Positions 9,154-17,517 of a stretch of 64,000 nucleotides of DNA are shown here, one piece after another. Where the stretch lies: assembly GCA_030692515.1 (NCBI GenBank), contig JAUXZS010000024.1, forward strand, positions 1 to 64,000, written 5' to 3'. Source of the stretch: Bacteroidota bacterium. GTDB taxonomy: Bacteria > Bacteroidota > Bacteroidia > B-17B0 > Aurantibacillaceae. Below the pieces are notes generated by a model that was not told the DNA's origin, ran no database searches, and saw only the letters and a list, made by a program, of their open reading frames with translations. The translations under genes were made by a program, and so were the position numbers. Positions within the stretch are counted from its first letter, which is position 1. Every line of letters starts with the position of its first letter.

Positions 9154-9897
9154 ATGAAAATTTTAGTAGCAATAAGTAATGTACCTGATACCACTTCAAA
9201 AATTCAATTTACTGATAGTGATACAAAATTTAACAGTGCGGGAATTACCTTTGTAATTAACCCATATGATGAATGGTACGCTTTAGTAAGGGCATTAGAA
9301 CTAAAGGAAGCTAATTTAGCCGAAAAGGTTACAATTATACATGTTGGTTTAGCAGATAGTGATGCAACAATAAGAAAAGGTTTAGCTCTTGGCGCTGATG
9401 ATGCGGTTAGAATTGATAGCGACAGCACAGATGCTTATTTAGTTTCAGAACAAATAGCAAATTATGCAAAAACAAACGGCTACGAACTGATTTTAGTTGG
9501 TAAAGAAACCATTAATTACAACGGCGCATCTGTAGGTGGAATGATTGCAGGGATTTTAGACTTGCCTTTTATTTCGTTAGCAACTAAATTAGATATTGCA
9601 GGAAACAAAGCAACAATAGAACAAGATATTGATGGTGGAACACAAGTGGTAGAATGTGAATTACCTTTAATTGTAAGTTGCGCAAAGGGAATGGCAGAAC
9701 AACGTATTCCAAACATGCGTGGTATAATGGCTGCAAGAACTAAACCATTAACGGTTGTTCCTGCATCTGCAACTACTCCATTAACAACAATTAAATCATA
9801 CATTTTAAATCCGGGACGCACAACTTGTAAAATGATTAGTGAAGATAATTTAGACGAGTTAGTAAACTTATTACATACCGAAGCAAAAGTTATTTAA
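9154..9897 (+). CDS. etfB: Electron transfer flavoprotein, beta subunit
   Basis: A 247-residue ETF beta/FixA protein, starting MKILVAISNVPDTTSKIQF. The adenine-nucleotide alpha-hydrolase-like fold shows as NPYDEWYALVRALELKE, the GLALGADDAVRID segment and the C-terminal GIMAARTKPLTV motif, the AMP-binding and recognition-loop end. With EtfA it forms the FAD-carrying heterodimer that takes electrons from acyl-CoA and related dehydrogenases to the quinone pool. I chose the ATG at 9154 because an in-frame TTG ten codons earlier sits inside the promoter -7 box. etfA follows after 38 bases. Confidence 0.95.
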   Translation: MKILVAISNVPDTTSKIQFTDSDTKFNSAGITFVINPYDEWYALVRALELKEANLAEKVTIIHVGLADSDATIRKGLALGADDAVRIDSDSTDAYLVSEQIANYAKTNGYELILVGKETINYNGASVGGMIAGILDLPFISLATKLDIAGNKATIEQDIDGGTQVVECELPLIVSCAKGMAEQRIPNMRGIMAARTKPLTVVPASATTPLTTIKSYILNPGRTTCKMISEDNLDELVNLLHTEAKVI

Positions 9898-9935
9898 TTA
9901 TAACGATTTAAAAAACTATTATAAAACTATAAAAT

Positions 9936-10916
9936 ATGTCAGTACTCGTTTATACAGAAATTAATAAAGGACGTGTTAAAAAAGCTTCTTTAGAATGTGT
10001 TAATTACGCTTCTAAAATTGCTGAGCTAACAGGCTCAACTGTAACTGCAATTGTAAATAATGCAACTACAGAGCAATTAGAAGAAATTGGAAAAGCAGGC
10101 GCCACAAAAATATTATTAATAAAAGACGATAAAATTAATTCCGATGCTATGTTTATTAGCGCGGCAGTGGAACAAGCTGTTAAATCAGAAAACACCAAAA
10201 TAATTGTTTTCGCTTTTGACATTGTTGGAAAAGCAGTAGCTCCGAGATTAGCTGCTAAATTAAAAGCTGGATTGGTTGCTGGTGCGGTAGATTATCCTAC
10301 TATAAATGGTGATTCTTTTGAGGTGAAAAAAAATGTATTCTCAGGTAAAGCAACGGCTATTTACAGTATAACAAGCGATTTAAAAGTTATTTCATTGTTG
10401 CCAAATAGTTATCCCGTAAAATTAAGCGATAATAAAGCAACAGTTACCGACTTTGCCGTTGACCTTTCAAATATTAACTCCAAAATTGTGATTAAAGAAA
10501 TAAAGTCGAATGATGTTGGTGGTATGATACCATTACCTGAGGCAGAATTAGTTGTTAGTGCTGGAAGAGGATTAAAAGGACCAGAAAACTGGAAAATAGT
10601 TGAAGATCTTGCTTCTGCTTTAGGAGCTACTACTGCTTGCTCTCGTCCGGTTGCGGATATGCACTGGAGACCGCATCATGAACATGTTGGACAAACAGGA
10701 GTTGCAATTCGTCCTAATTTATATATTGCCATTGGTATTTCTGGTGCTATACAACATTTAGCTGGTGTAAATGGTAGTAAAACAATAGTTGTTATTAATA
10801 ATGATAAAGAAGCTCCATTTTTTAAATCGGCAGATTACGGCGTTATTGGTGATGCTTTTACAATAGTTCCTAAACTAACTGAGGCTGTTAAAAAATTTAA
10901 AGCGAATCAGAATTAA
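9936..10916 (+). CDS. etfA: Electron transfer flavoprotein, alpha subunit
   Basis: A 326-residue ETF alpha protein. The N-terminal domain (1-190) is followed by the FAD-binding C-terminal domain with the conserved VVSAGRGLKGPENW (about 206-219), ACSRPVADMHW, the VGQTGVAIRPNLYIAIGISGAIQH loop and the VINNDKEAPFFKSADYGVIGD end. These are the FAD pyrophosphate- and ring-contact segments. It acts with EtfB in the cytoplasm, feeding electrons from fatty acid or amino acid oxidation to the respiratory chain. Same transcript as etfB; length is normal. Confidence 0.95.
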   Translation: MSVLVYTEINKGRVKKASLECVNYASKIAELTGSTVTAIVNNATTEQLEEIGKAGATKILLIKDDKINSDAMFISAAVEQAVKSENTKIIVFAFDIVGKAVAPRLAAKLKAGLVAGAVDYPTINGDSFEVKKNVFSGKATAIYSITSDLKVISLLPNSYPVKLSDNKATVTDFAVDLSNINSKIVIKEIKSNDVGGMIPLPEAELVVSAGRGLKGPENWKIVEDLASALGATTACSRPVADMHWRPHHEHVGQTGVAIRPNLYIAIGISGAIQHLAGVNGSKTIVVINNDKEAPFFKSADYGVIGDAFTIVPKLTEAVKKFKANQN

Positions 10917-10997
10917 CTAAAATTTTATACTTAAATTAGAATTTGAAAAAGGAATGACCTTATTGCAAAGCTTAAATAAAAATATAATTAATTTCTA

Positions 10998-11606
10998 ATG
11001 AAGAAAGTTCGATTAGAAATAGTAGGATTGTCTTATAGCCAAACGCAGAGTGGAGCTTATGCTCTGGTTTTGGGTGAAACTGCAGGTAGTAGACGGCTGC
11101 CAATAATTATTGGTGGCTTCGAGGCACAGGCAATTGCAATAGAACTAGAAAAAATGAGTCCTAGTAGACCTCTAACTCACGATTTATTTAAAACATTTGC
11201 GCAAACATTTGACATTAACGTTACCGAAGTTTTAATATATAATTTAGTTGAAGGAATTTTTTATGCCAAATTATTATGTAATGACGGCACAAAAGAGGTT
11301 GAAATTGACGCGAGAACGAGCGATGCCATTGCAATTGCTGTTCGATTTAAGTGCCCAATATCAACCTACGAATTTATTTTAAAAAGTGCCGGCATTGTAT
11401 TGGATGATGAACCCACTGCAGAATCAAGCGAAGAAGCTGAAAAAATAGTTGAATTATCAGAAACACCAGTTGCTTCAAAAACAGACGATTATAAAGAAAA
11501 AAGTACCGAAGAATTAAAAAATCTCTTACAAACAGCGCTCGATGAAGAACAATATGAATTGGCTTCTAAAATCAGAGACGAGTTAAATCAACGTAAAAAG
11601 TCATAA
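10998..11606 (+). CDS. Bifunctional nuclease (DUF151) domain protein with UVR motif
   Basis: A 202-residue protein with two parts. Residues 1-135 are the BFN/DUF151 domain (VRLEIVGLSYSQTQSGAYALVL, LPIIIGGFEAQAIAIELE, then DARTSDAIAIAVRFKCPI). The extreme C-terminus (about 168-200) is a UvrB/UvrC-type UVR motif (ELKNLLQTALDEEQYELASKIRDELNQR). An acidic linker joins them. BFN homologues in plants and Mycobacterium have been reported to have RNase and DNase activity; the UVR motif mediates protein-protein contact in excision repair and in Clp adaptors. It lies 81 bases after etfA and ends at a strong bidirectional terminator. Confidence 0.9.
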   Translation: MKKVRLEIVGLSYSQTQSGAYALVLGETAGSRRLPIIIGGFEAQAIAIELEKMSPSRPLTHDLFKTFAQTFDINVTEVLIYNLVEGIFYAKLLCNDGTKEVEIDARTSDAIAIAVRFKCPISTYEFILKSAGIVLDDEPTAESSEEAEKIVELSETPVASKTDDYKEKSTEELKNLLQTALDEEQYELASKIRDELNQRKKS

Positions 11607-11633
11607 AAAAAGCCTCTTAAAAAGAGGCTTTTT
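11607..11633. terminator. Bidirectional intrinsic terminator
   Basis: A perfect 12-base stem (AAAAAGCCTCTT / AAGAGGCTTTTT) with a 3-base loop lies between two convergent genes. T-runs on both strands let it end the etf-BFN transcript and the small secreted-protein gene on the other strand. Confidence 0.85.
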
Positions 11634-11652
11634 CGTTTTAATAAGAATATTA

Positions 11653-11958
11653 TTAGTGAGGTTTGCTTGTTGGACTTTCTGTTTTTCCTTCTTTAGCAGT
11701 TTCTTTTTTGCTTGTTGACGTTTTAGTGCCTCCAGTTCCTTTTTCGTTAATAGCCATTCTGGTTCCAGATTTTTTTGGCTCTTCTTTTTTTGCAGGTTCG
11801 CTAGTTGTTGCATCTTCAACAACAGAGGTTGTTCCGTCATCATTTACAACTTCTTTTTTAGCAGGTTTTTTCTCAAGAGTTGCTTTTTTATCATCTTGTG
11901 CGTTTGCAGTTACAGTAAATAGCGCAAGCATTGAAAGGGTTAATAAACTTTTTTTCAT
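11653..11958 (-). CDS. Small secreted lysine/threonine-rich protein
   Basis: A 101-residue product with a clean signal peptide (MKKSLLTLSMLALFTVTANAQ, cleavage expected after about residue 20). The mature part is low-complexity, rich in Lys, Thr, Ser and Glu (repeated AKKE/KKE and TSTSKKE-like blocks) and almost free of large hydrophobics, so it is predicted to be disordered. Two other frames are open over the same bases, but only this one carries an export signal, so it is the real gene. Function is unknown; similar small AQ-ending exported proteins are common in Bacteroidota. It ends at the shared bidirectional terminator. Confidence 0.7.
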   Translation of the reverse strand: MKKSLLTLSMLALFTVTANAQDDKKATLEKKPAKKEVVNDDGTTSVVEDATTSEPAKKEEPKKSGTRMAINEKGTGGTKTSTSKKETAKEGKTESPTSKPH

Positions 11959-12047
11959 GACTATAGATTTTTAAATTTTAACTAAAGGTAATTTTATTTT
12001 CAAATTAAAAAAACAATAATAACATTTTTTTTGAAAATAGTTTTTGG

Positions 12048-12917
12048 TTACAGTTGAGAGTCTAAACCCTTTAATTCCTCTACTTTTTCGAGATAACCAA
12101 GTTTTTCATAGGAAAAAATTAGATTATTGATACACCTTTTGATAATATCTATATTGTTACAAGGCAAGTAATATTTTGGTTCTAAATCTAAATTTAATTG
12201 CTTTAAAAATTGATCAATATCTTTTTGATTAAATAATAAACCTTTACTAAATGGATTGATGTAAAATAAAATATTGTTTGAAAGTGTTTTGTTATTTACA
12301 TCCATTAAATTAGCTTCTTCATTTAAATAGGCTAAAACAAAATGCTGAGGTAAATTAATTCCATATACCGGAATTTTTAATTCAATACAAATTAAAAGGT
12401 ATACGACACTTAACATAAGGGGATTACCCTTTTTACTCTCTAAAACATTATTCAAAAAAGAGTTTTGAGGAGCATGGTAGTTTGTAATATTACCGCTAAA
12501 CTGGTGTATCTCAAATAAAACGTGATTAATTATTTTTACTTTTTCAAGGGCTGTAAGATCTTCGTGTAATTCTAGCCAAACATCTTGTTTAATGGTGGCT
12601 AATTGTTTTTTAATTTTATTTTCATCCAGATCTGGATATTGATATCTTGCTAAAATTATTATCCCTTTTAATAAATCGTCTTGATCTGTTTTGGCCCAAT
12701 CTTTAAGCGCTTTTTGAAGAGTTTCAAATTGAATGGTATGAATAATACTTTCGATACGCTTTTGCATAATTGCATCAAAGCTATTTTCCCAAGCTGTTTC
12801 TAGGTGTGGAATGGCTGGTGGTCCTAAAACTACAAAGCGATCTTTTACTTGATCATAAATAACCTCATCGGGGTCATCTAATAGTGTAATTAAGGCAATT
12901 ACCTCTTTTAAACTCAT
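12048..12917 (-). CDS. SirB1/transglutaminase-like family protein
   Basis: From the ATG at 12917 the product has 289 residues, MSLKEVIALITLLDDPDEV. It shows the SirB1 layout: a HEAT-like N-terminal part (LDDPDEVIYDQVKDRFVVLGPPAIPHLE), a middle YPDLDENKIKKQL, and a transglutaminase-like core (NSFLNNVLESKKGNPLMLSVVYLLICIELKIPVYGINLPQHFVLAY). The Cys of a true transglutaminase is not obvious and the family is generally regarded as non-catalytic or uncharacterised. Upstream in-frame alternatives are an ATG at 12944 and a TTG at 12956. The TTG lies in a -7 box (12954-12961), so 12917 or 12944 is favoured. Confidence 0.8.
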   Translation of the reverse strand: MSLKEVIALITLLDDPDEVIYDQVKDRFVVLGPPAIPHLETAWENSFDAIMQKRIESIIHTIQFETLQKALKDWAKTDQDDLLKGIIILARYQYPDLDENKIKKQLATIKQDVWLELHEDLTALEKVKIINHVLFEIHQFSGNITNYHAPQNSFLNNVLESKKGNPLMLSVVYLLICIELKIPVYGINLPQHFVLAYLNEEANLMDVNNKTLSNNILFYINPFSKGLLFNQKDIDQFLKQLNLDLEPKYYLPCNNIDIIKRCINNLIFSYEKLGYLEKVEELKGLDSQL

Positions 12918-12953
12918 TTCTACTTTTCTTTTTGCTGCTGCCATTGTACTTCT

Positions 12954-12961
12954 CAAAAATA
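12954..12961 (-). promoter_or_regulatory. -7 box for the SirB1-like gene
   Basis: Minus-strand TATTTTTG matches TAnnTTTG. Transcription would start near 12947, which argues against the in-frame TTG at 12956 and leaves a leader of about 30 bases before the ATG at 12917. No clear TTG is seen at -33. Confidence 0.4.
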
Positions 12962-13047
12962 AAGCTATAACAGGGGCTTTTTAGCGTTATTACTTTTAAT
13001 TTTTAACAATACCATTGTTTATTGAATTTAACAATGTAGTATTAATA

Positions 13048-13077
13048 AAAAAGGCCCCAAAATTTTGGAGCCTTTTT
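13048..13077 (-). terminator. Intrinsic terminator of the M43 protease gene
   Basis: A long near-perfect inverted repeat (AAAAAGGC.CCAAAA / TTTTGG.GCCTTTTT, one C/A mismatch) lies 18 bases past the protease stop codon. The minus-strand read ends in a run of six T. Confidence 0.8.
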
Positions 13078-13094
13078 AAAATTTAAAGAATTTA

Positions 13095-15434
13095 TTATTT
13101 ACTTAAAATTAATCGCTTCACAATTCTCTCTTCTCCATTATTAATTGTAACAAAATAAACTCCGTTTGAATAATTATTAAGATCTAAACTAAACATGTTA
13201 CTAGTTACACCAGTATATTTAGTGTCTGATATTAATTGACCTAACGAGTTATGAACTAAAATTTCTAATGTTTGAGAGTTAGGCAGGGTTGCAATAATAT
13301 TAACTAAACCACTAGATGGATTTGGATGTAAACTTACATTTGCATCTAAAACTGAGTTTTTGTTAATACCAGTAATGCCGCACTGCATTTCAGGTAAAAT
13401 AGCCATACTAGCATCATATCCGCTCCAAGCAGTAGAAAGATTATACCAAGCGTTATTACTCCAACACTCCCAGTTTGTTCCAGTAGCTAAACTTGCATCA
13501 TCCATGATAACTGCAGTGTCACCAGCAGCAGTAGGAATAGTTATAGATACAAAGAATCCGTTTGTTGCAGGAGCGTTAACTGGAGAAGCAAGAATATATC
13601 TGTATGGTCTTAAGATTGGATTGGTATAAACTGTTGGCTGTTGACCTACATAGTTAACAGAGTTAGTAGCAGGTACTGCCAATATATTTCCAATATTTGC
13701 ATTTACTTGTCCAAAAGGAGTTGTTGTTCCTGTCGGTCCGCCTGCCATTGTTCCGTTGTATAATTTCATGTTAACAGCCGTAGAAGAGTTTCCGCCTGTT
13801 CCTCTAGTACCATCTTTATAAAAAATTACAATTACACTTTTAATTTGAGGAGAAGCAATAGAACTATATAAACTAGTGCTAAAAAATTCTGCTTTTTCTT
13901 TGTCTTTATAACAATTTGAACCCATCAAATACCCCGCTTTCGGACTGCAACCAGGTGTTGCAGTATCAGAACCTGCTGTTGCAAGACCTAATGTGCCTGT
14001 TGAAGTTACATTAGTAATTGTATCCCCGCAAGTTACCGTAGTAGTACAACTTGTAATTAAAATTACTTTTGTATTTGAATTTGTTCCAACAGAATTTGTA
14101 GCCGCAACAGTAATACTATATGTTCCAGGTGTCGTGAAATTGATACTTGGGGCAGAAGCAGTATTATTTGGATTAAATGTTACTCCAGTTGCTGGATTTG
14201 AACTCCATGCAAATGTTGGTGGTGGTGTTCCTGTTGTTAAATTATTTACAGTTATAGCTGAACTAGCGCAGCCACTTCCTGCCATTGAAAAACTTGCTGT
14301 TGGAGCCGCAGGAGAAATAGTACACAATGTAGCCGAACTTGTAGATAATTGGCTTCTATAAGTTCCGTTGGCCATTGCTGTCTGCATACGTGTATTTTGA
14401 TCGTTTGTAAACATATACATACAAGGATCATCAGTATAATCCATAAAATTCATTGTCATTTCACCTGTAGTGTTTCCAGAACATACACCTAATTTATATG
14501 GATGAGCAGGGCAGTTATAATTTGAAGTTTGACTTGGAGGAACGTCGATACAATAATCAGTTGCACAAGTTCCATCACCCCAAATATGGCGTAATCCAAC
14601 CCAGTGACCAATTTCATGAGTAGCGGTTCTTCCTTTATTATATGGTGCAGAATAAGTTCCTCCAGGGAAAATATTGTTTGATCCAAATGCTCTAGACCAA
14701 CACCATAAACCATCGGTTGTTGCAGTACCTAAACCTCCTGGTATCCCAGTTAATCCACTTCCAGCAGGAAAAGTAGCGTAGCCAAGTAAACCAGCCCCTG
14801 CGTTTACATCACTTATCCAAATATTCATATATCGCGTTGGATCCCAAATACTAGCTGGTTTAATAGTTCCATTCATATAAGATTGAAAAGTAGCAGGAGT
14901 ATTATACGCCGCTCCCGCCGGATTATTCCATCCTTGAGTAGTATAATTTAAACGATCAATACCAGGCTCTGCTAATGTTGCACCTGCTGGATTTTTTTGC
15001 GCTAAACAAAATGAAATCCCCGTGTTAGCTTTTGCTGCTGCGAATACAGTTGGTACGCTAGCGCTATTTAAACCTGTTCCAGCAAAGTCTGCATTTAAAA
15101 CAGTAATCTGTGAATTAAGTTGGCCTTGAGCTAAATTTGGAAACGTACCAACCGCTTGCCCACCGTGAATTACGTGAATAATTACAGGTATTGTGTAATT
15201 AGGCATTTGACCTTTTCCATTTTCATTTGCAGCCTTAAATTCTTCAACTTTTTTATTAAACCATTCATCCCAACCAGCTGGGGGAGCATCCGTTCCACAA
15301 GTACGTTGAGTAATATTTGGTTCGGTATTCTGAACCTGAGCAGCATTATTTTTTACTACTATCTTGCCTGTTTGAGCATTTAAACCCCATGAGAGGCAAA
15401 TTGCAGCCGCAACAATTTTTAATTTTATTTTCAT
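13095..15434 (-). CDS. Secreted M43-family zinc metalloprotease with PKD domain and T9SS sorting domain
   Basis: A 779-residue protein. The signal peptide is 1-20 (ending LNAQ). The pappalysin-type catalytic domain (about 80-365) carries the zinc motif HEIGHWVGLRH (273-283, three His ligands and catalytic Glu), followed by cysteine pairs and a Met-turn in MNFMDYTDD. A PKD domain (about 375-465) precedes a beta-sandwich region of about 220 residues with similarity to accessory domains of T9SS proteases. The sorting domain at the end reads LHPNPSSG... NGVYFVTI ... KRLILSK. It should be exported by T9SS and digest extracellular protein. It is single-gene, with its own terminator. Confidence 0.92.
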   Translation of the reverse strand: MKIKLKIVAAAICLSWGLNAQTGKIVVKNNAAQVQNTEPNITQRTCGTDAPPAGWDEWFNKKVEEFKAANENGKGQMPNYTIPVIIHVIHGGQAVGTFPNLAQGQLNSQITVLNADFAGTGLNSASVPTVFAAAKANTGISFCLAQKNPAGATLAEPGIDRLNYTTQGWNNPAGAAYNTPATFQSYMNGTIKPASIWDPTRYMNIWISDVNAGAGLLGYATFPAGSGLTGIPGGLGTATTDGLWCWSRAFGSNNIFPGGTYSAPYNKGRTATHEIGHWVGLRHIWGDGTCATDYCIDVPPSQTSNYNCPAHPYKLGVCSGNTTGEMTMNFMDYTDDPCMYMFTNDQNTRMQTAMANGTYRSQLSTSSATLCTISPAAPTASFSMAGSGCASSAITVNNLTTGTPPPTFAWSSNPATGVTFNPNNTASAPSINFTTPGTYSITVAATNSVGTNSNTKVILITSCTTTVTCGDTITNVTSTGTLGLATAGSDTATPGCSPKAGYLMGSNCYKDKEKAEFFSTSLYSSIASPQIKSVIVIFYKDGTRGTGGNSSTAVNMKLYNGTMAGGPTGTTTPFGQVNANIGNILAVPATNSVNYVGQQPTVYTNPILRPYRYILASPVNAPATNGFFVSITIPTAAGDTAVIMDDASLATGTNWECWSNNAWYNLSTAWSGYDASMAILPEMQCGITGINKNSVLDANVSLHPNPSSGLVNIIATLPNSQTLEILVHNSLGQLISDTKYTGVTSNMFSLDLNNYSNGVYFVTINNGEERIVKRLILSK

Positions 15435-15561
15435 GTTTTATGTGTTTGTATTTATTTAGCTAACATAGTGCTTTAGATATTTAGAAACAAATTTTTAACT
15501 CTTATCTTAATAAAAATCTAAAAAAAAATGAAATTAGTTAAAATAACCTTGGAGATAGGGC

Positions 15562-17517
15562 TTAAACCCTGATGCCAATTAACAATACATCATCCAATTG
15601 CTCATTTCTTCCTTTCCAAGAATTAAAAAAGTTTTCACAAGATTTTTTTTGCTCTATTGCACTTAAATGGTGTATTGAAAGTAAAAAGTCCTTAAACCGT
15701 TTGGTTGTCAGTTTTTTATTTTTATCGCTACCAAATTGATCGGCAAAACCATCTGTTGAAAGGTAAATTACATCGCCGCTTTTAAGTATCACTTCATGTT
15801 CTTCAAACTCTTGGTCATCGCGAGTATAACCACCTACACCTTGTTTAGTTGCTTTTATCTCTTCTAACAAACCAGTTTCTTTTCTCACAAAAACTAAAGA
15901 ACGATTTGCGCCGGAATAAAAAATATTTGAGCTTCCATTTTGATCCTTCTCGATTCTTATAACAACCGCATCCATACCGTCTTTATTTCCATCTACCGAA
16001 TTTTGATTTAAAGATTTTTTTACTCCTTTATTTAATTCTTTTAATATTTGTTTTGGGCTGTTGGTATTTACAATTGCTTTATCTAAATTTTCTTTTCCGA
16101 TTAAACTCATAAACGCTCCAGGAACACCATGCCCTGTGCAATCAACACAAGCCATTAAAAAACCATTTAAGGTTTCTTCGGCCCAATAAAAATCTCCGCT
16201 AACTATGTCTTTTGGTTTATATAAAACAAAATACTCATTTAAGTTTTTACTCAACATTGATTCTGATGCCAATAAACTTTGTTGAATTAAGCGAGCGTAA
16301 TTAATACTATCGGTAATTTCTTTATTTTTTTCGGCAATTAAATGATTTTTAGATGCTAAAACTATTGCTGTAAGTTTGTTTTGACGATAACTTTTTGAAA
16401 TAAAGAAAACGGCAACTAATGCGAGTAATAATGAAATAATTGATATTATTGAAACAACTTTCTGTTTTGAATTTTGTTCAGATTTCAATTTTAATTCTTG
16501 TTGTTGTAATATAATCTCATTATCTTTTTTATCAGTTTGATAACTAACTTCTAATTCTGCTAATTGTTTATTGAGTTCTTGTTTATAAAGTGAGTCTTTT
16601 AATTCTATATAATTCGAAAAGTCTTCTGCTGCCAATTTAAAGTCGCCTGCCTTTTTTGAATTTTTTGCTCTACCAATTATTCCATTTAGATAAAAGTCTG
16701 TATTTCCGCTTTGTTCAGCAACTTCAATACCCTTTTCAAAATAAGGCATTGCATCTTTGTATCGCTTTAAATGTTTTAAAGTGTTGCCAATGTTTATATT
16801 TGCACCGGCAATGCCTCTTTCATTTTTTAATGCTTCTCTTATTTTCAAAGCTTTAATCAAAAAATCAAGAGCAAGTTCATATTTATCATCCCTCTTATAA
16901 GTTAATCCAATATCGTTATACGCACTTGCTATTCCATTACTATCATTTATTTGAATGTTTAACGCCAAACTAATTTCATGATGAAATAATGAACTATCAA
17001 TTTGCTTTTGATCCTTAAAGATATTACCCAATATACAGTGGTTACCTGCAGATGACCTTATCGAATTAACTTCTTTATTTAAATTAAGGCTAGTATAATA
17101 GTGATCAATTGCAGACTTAAAATTTTTCAGTTCATAAAACCCCATTCCAATATCAGCATGAATCAAACTTTCGATTTTTACGTCTTTTGAATTTTCGATT
17201 AATTTAAGAGCCCTATAATAATAAGTCAGTGCGGAATTAAAGTCACGATTTTTAGCTTCAATTTTACCTCTCTTAAATATCGCAAATCCTCTATCGCGTT
17301 CGCTACTTAAACTAACAGAAAAACTATCTAAAATGTGCTTAACTTTTTTAATTGTTTCTTTAGTAACACCTTTTTTTCGGCTAGAAGTATATAACATATT
17401 TATTTTATCTTCATTATTCTTTATCTCAGAGAGCTTAAGTAACAATGAATCTTTCTCTTGTGAAAAGGCACAAAAGAAATGAAAAATAAAAAATGATAAA
17501 AAAACTTTCCTATTCAC
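15562..17517 (-). CDS. TPR-repeat, membrane-anchored SpoIIE/PP2C-type phosphatase
   Basis: A 651-residue protein with a signal peptide (1-19), about six tetratricopeptide repeats (75-320, units such as ALTYYYRALKL and GIASAYNDIGLTYKRDDKYELALDFLIKAL), a coiled segment, one transmembrane helix (about 355-375, VVSIISIISLLLALVAVFF), a short coiled linker and a C-terminal SpoIIE serine phosphatase (about 420-650, with GDFYWAEE, VDCTGHGVPGAFMSLIG, DGMDAVVIRIE and STDGFADQFG acidic metal-binding motifs). The likely role is transducing a periplasmic signal into dephosphorylation of a cytoplasmic partner such as an anti-sigma antagonist. The start is GTG at 17517, sharing a base with the pruA stop codon (TAGTG), so translation is probably coupled. 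Confidence 0.87.
   Translation of the reverse strand: MNRKVFLSFFIFHFFCAFSQEKDSLLLKLSEIKNNEDKINMLYTSSRKKGVTKETIKKVKHILDSFSVSLSSERDRGFAIFKRGKIEAKNRDFNSALTYYYRALKLIENSKDVKIESLIHADIGMGFYELKNFKSAIDHYYTSLNLNKEVNSIRSSAGNHCILGNIFKDQKQIDSSLFHHEISLALNIQINDSNGIASAYNDIGLTYKRDDKYELALDFLIKALKIREALKNERGIAGANINIGNTLKHLKRYKDAMPYFEKGIEVAEQSGNTDFYLNGIIGRAKNSKKAGDFKLAAEDFSNYIELKDSLYKQELNKQLAELEVSYQTDKKDNEIILQQQELKLKSEQNSKQKVVSIISIISLLLALVAVFFISKSYRQNKLTAIVLASKNHLIAEKNKEITDSINYARLIQQSLLASESMLSKNLNEYFVLYKPKDIVSGDFYWAEETLNGFLMACVDCTGHGVPGAFMSLIGKENLDKAIVNTNSPKQILKELNKGVKKSLNQNSVDGNKDGMDAVVIRIEKDQNGSSNIFYSGANRSLVFVRKETGLLEEIKATKQGVGGYTRDDQEFEEHEVILKSGDVIYLSTDGFADQFGSDKNKKLTTKRFKDFLLSIHHLSAIEQKKSCENFFNSWKGRNEQLDDVLLIGIRV

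Noticed and set aside
11601-11974. Two other open frames (one on each strand) over the small secreted-protein gene
   Set aside because: Neither has an export signal or recognisable motif. Only the 101-residue minus-strand frame carries a signal peptide, and it accounts for the region.
12944-12956. TTG at 12956 as start of the SirB1-like gene
   Set aside because: It falls within a -7 box on the same strand; ATGs at 12944 and 12917 are downstream of the expected transcription start.
13993-14361. 122-codon plus-strand frame opposite the M43 protease gene
   Set aside because: It is an antisense shadow of a strongly supported secreted protease, and its product has no family features.
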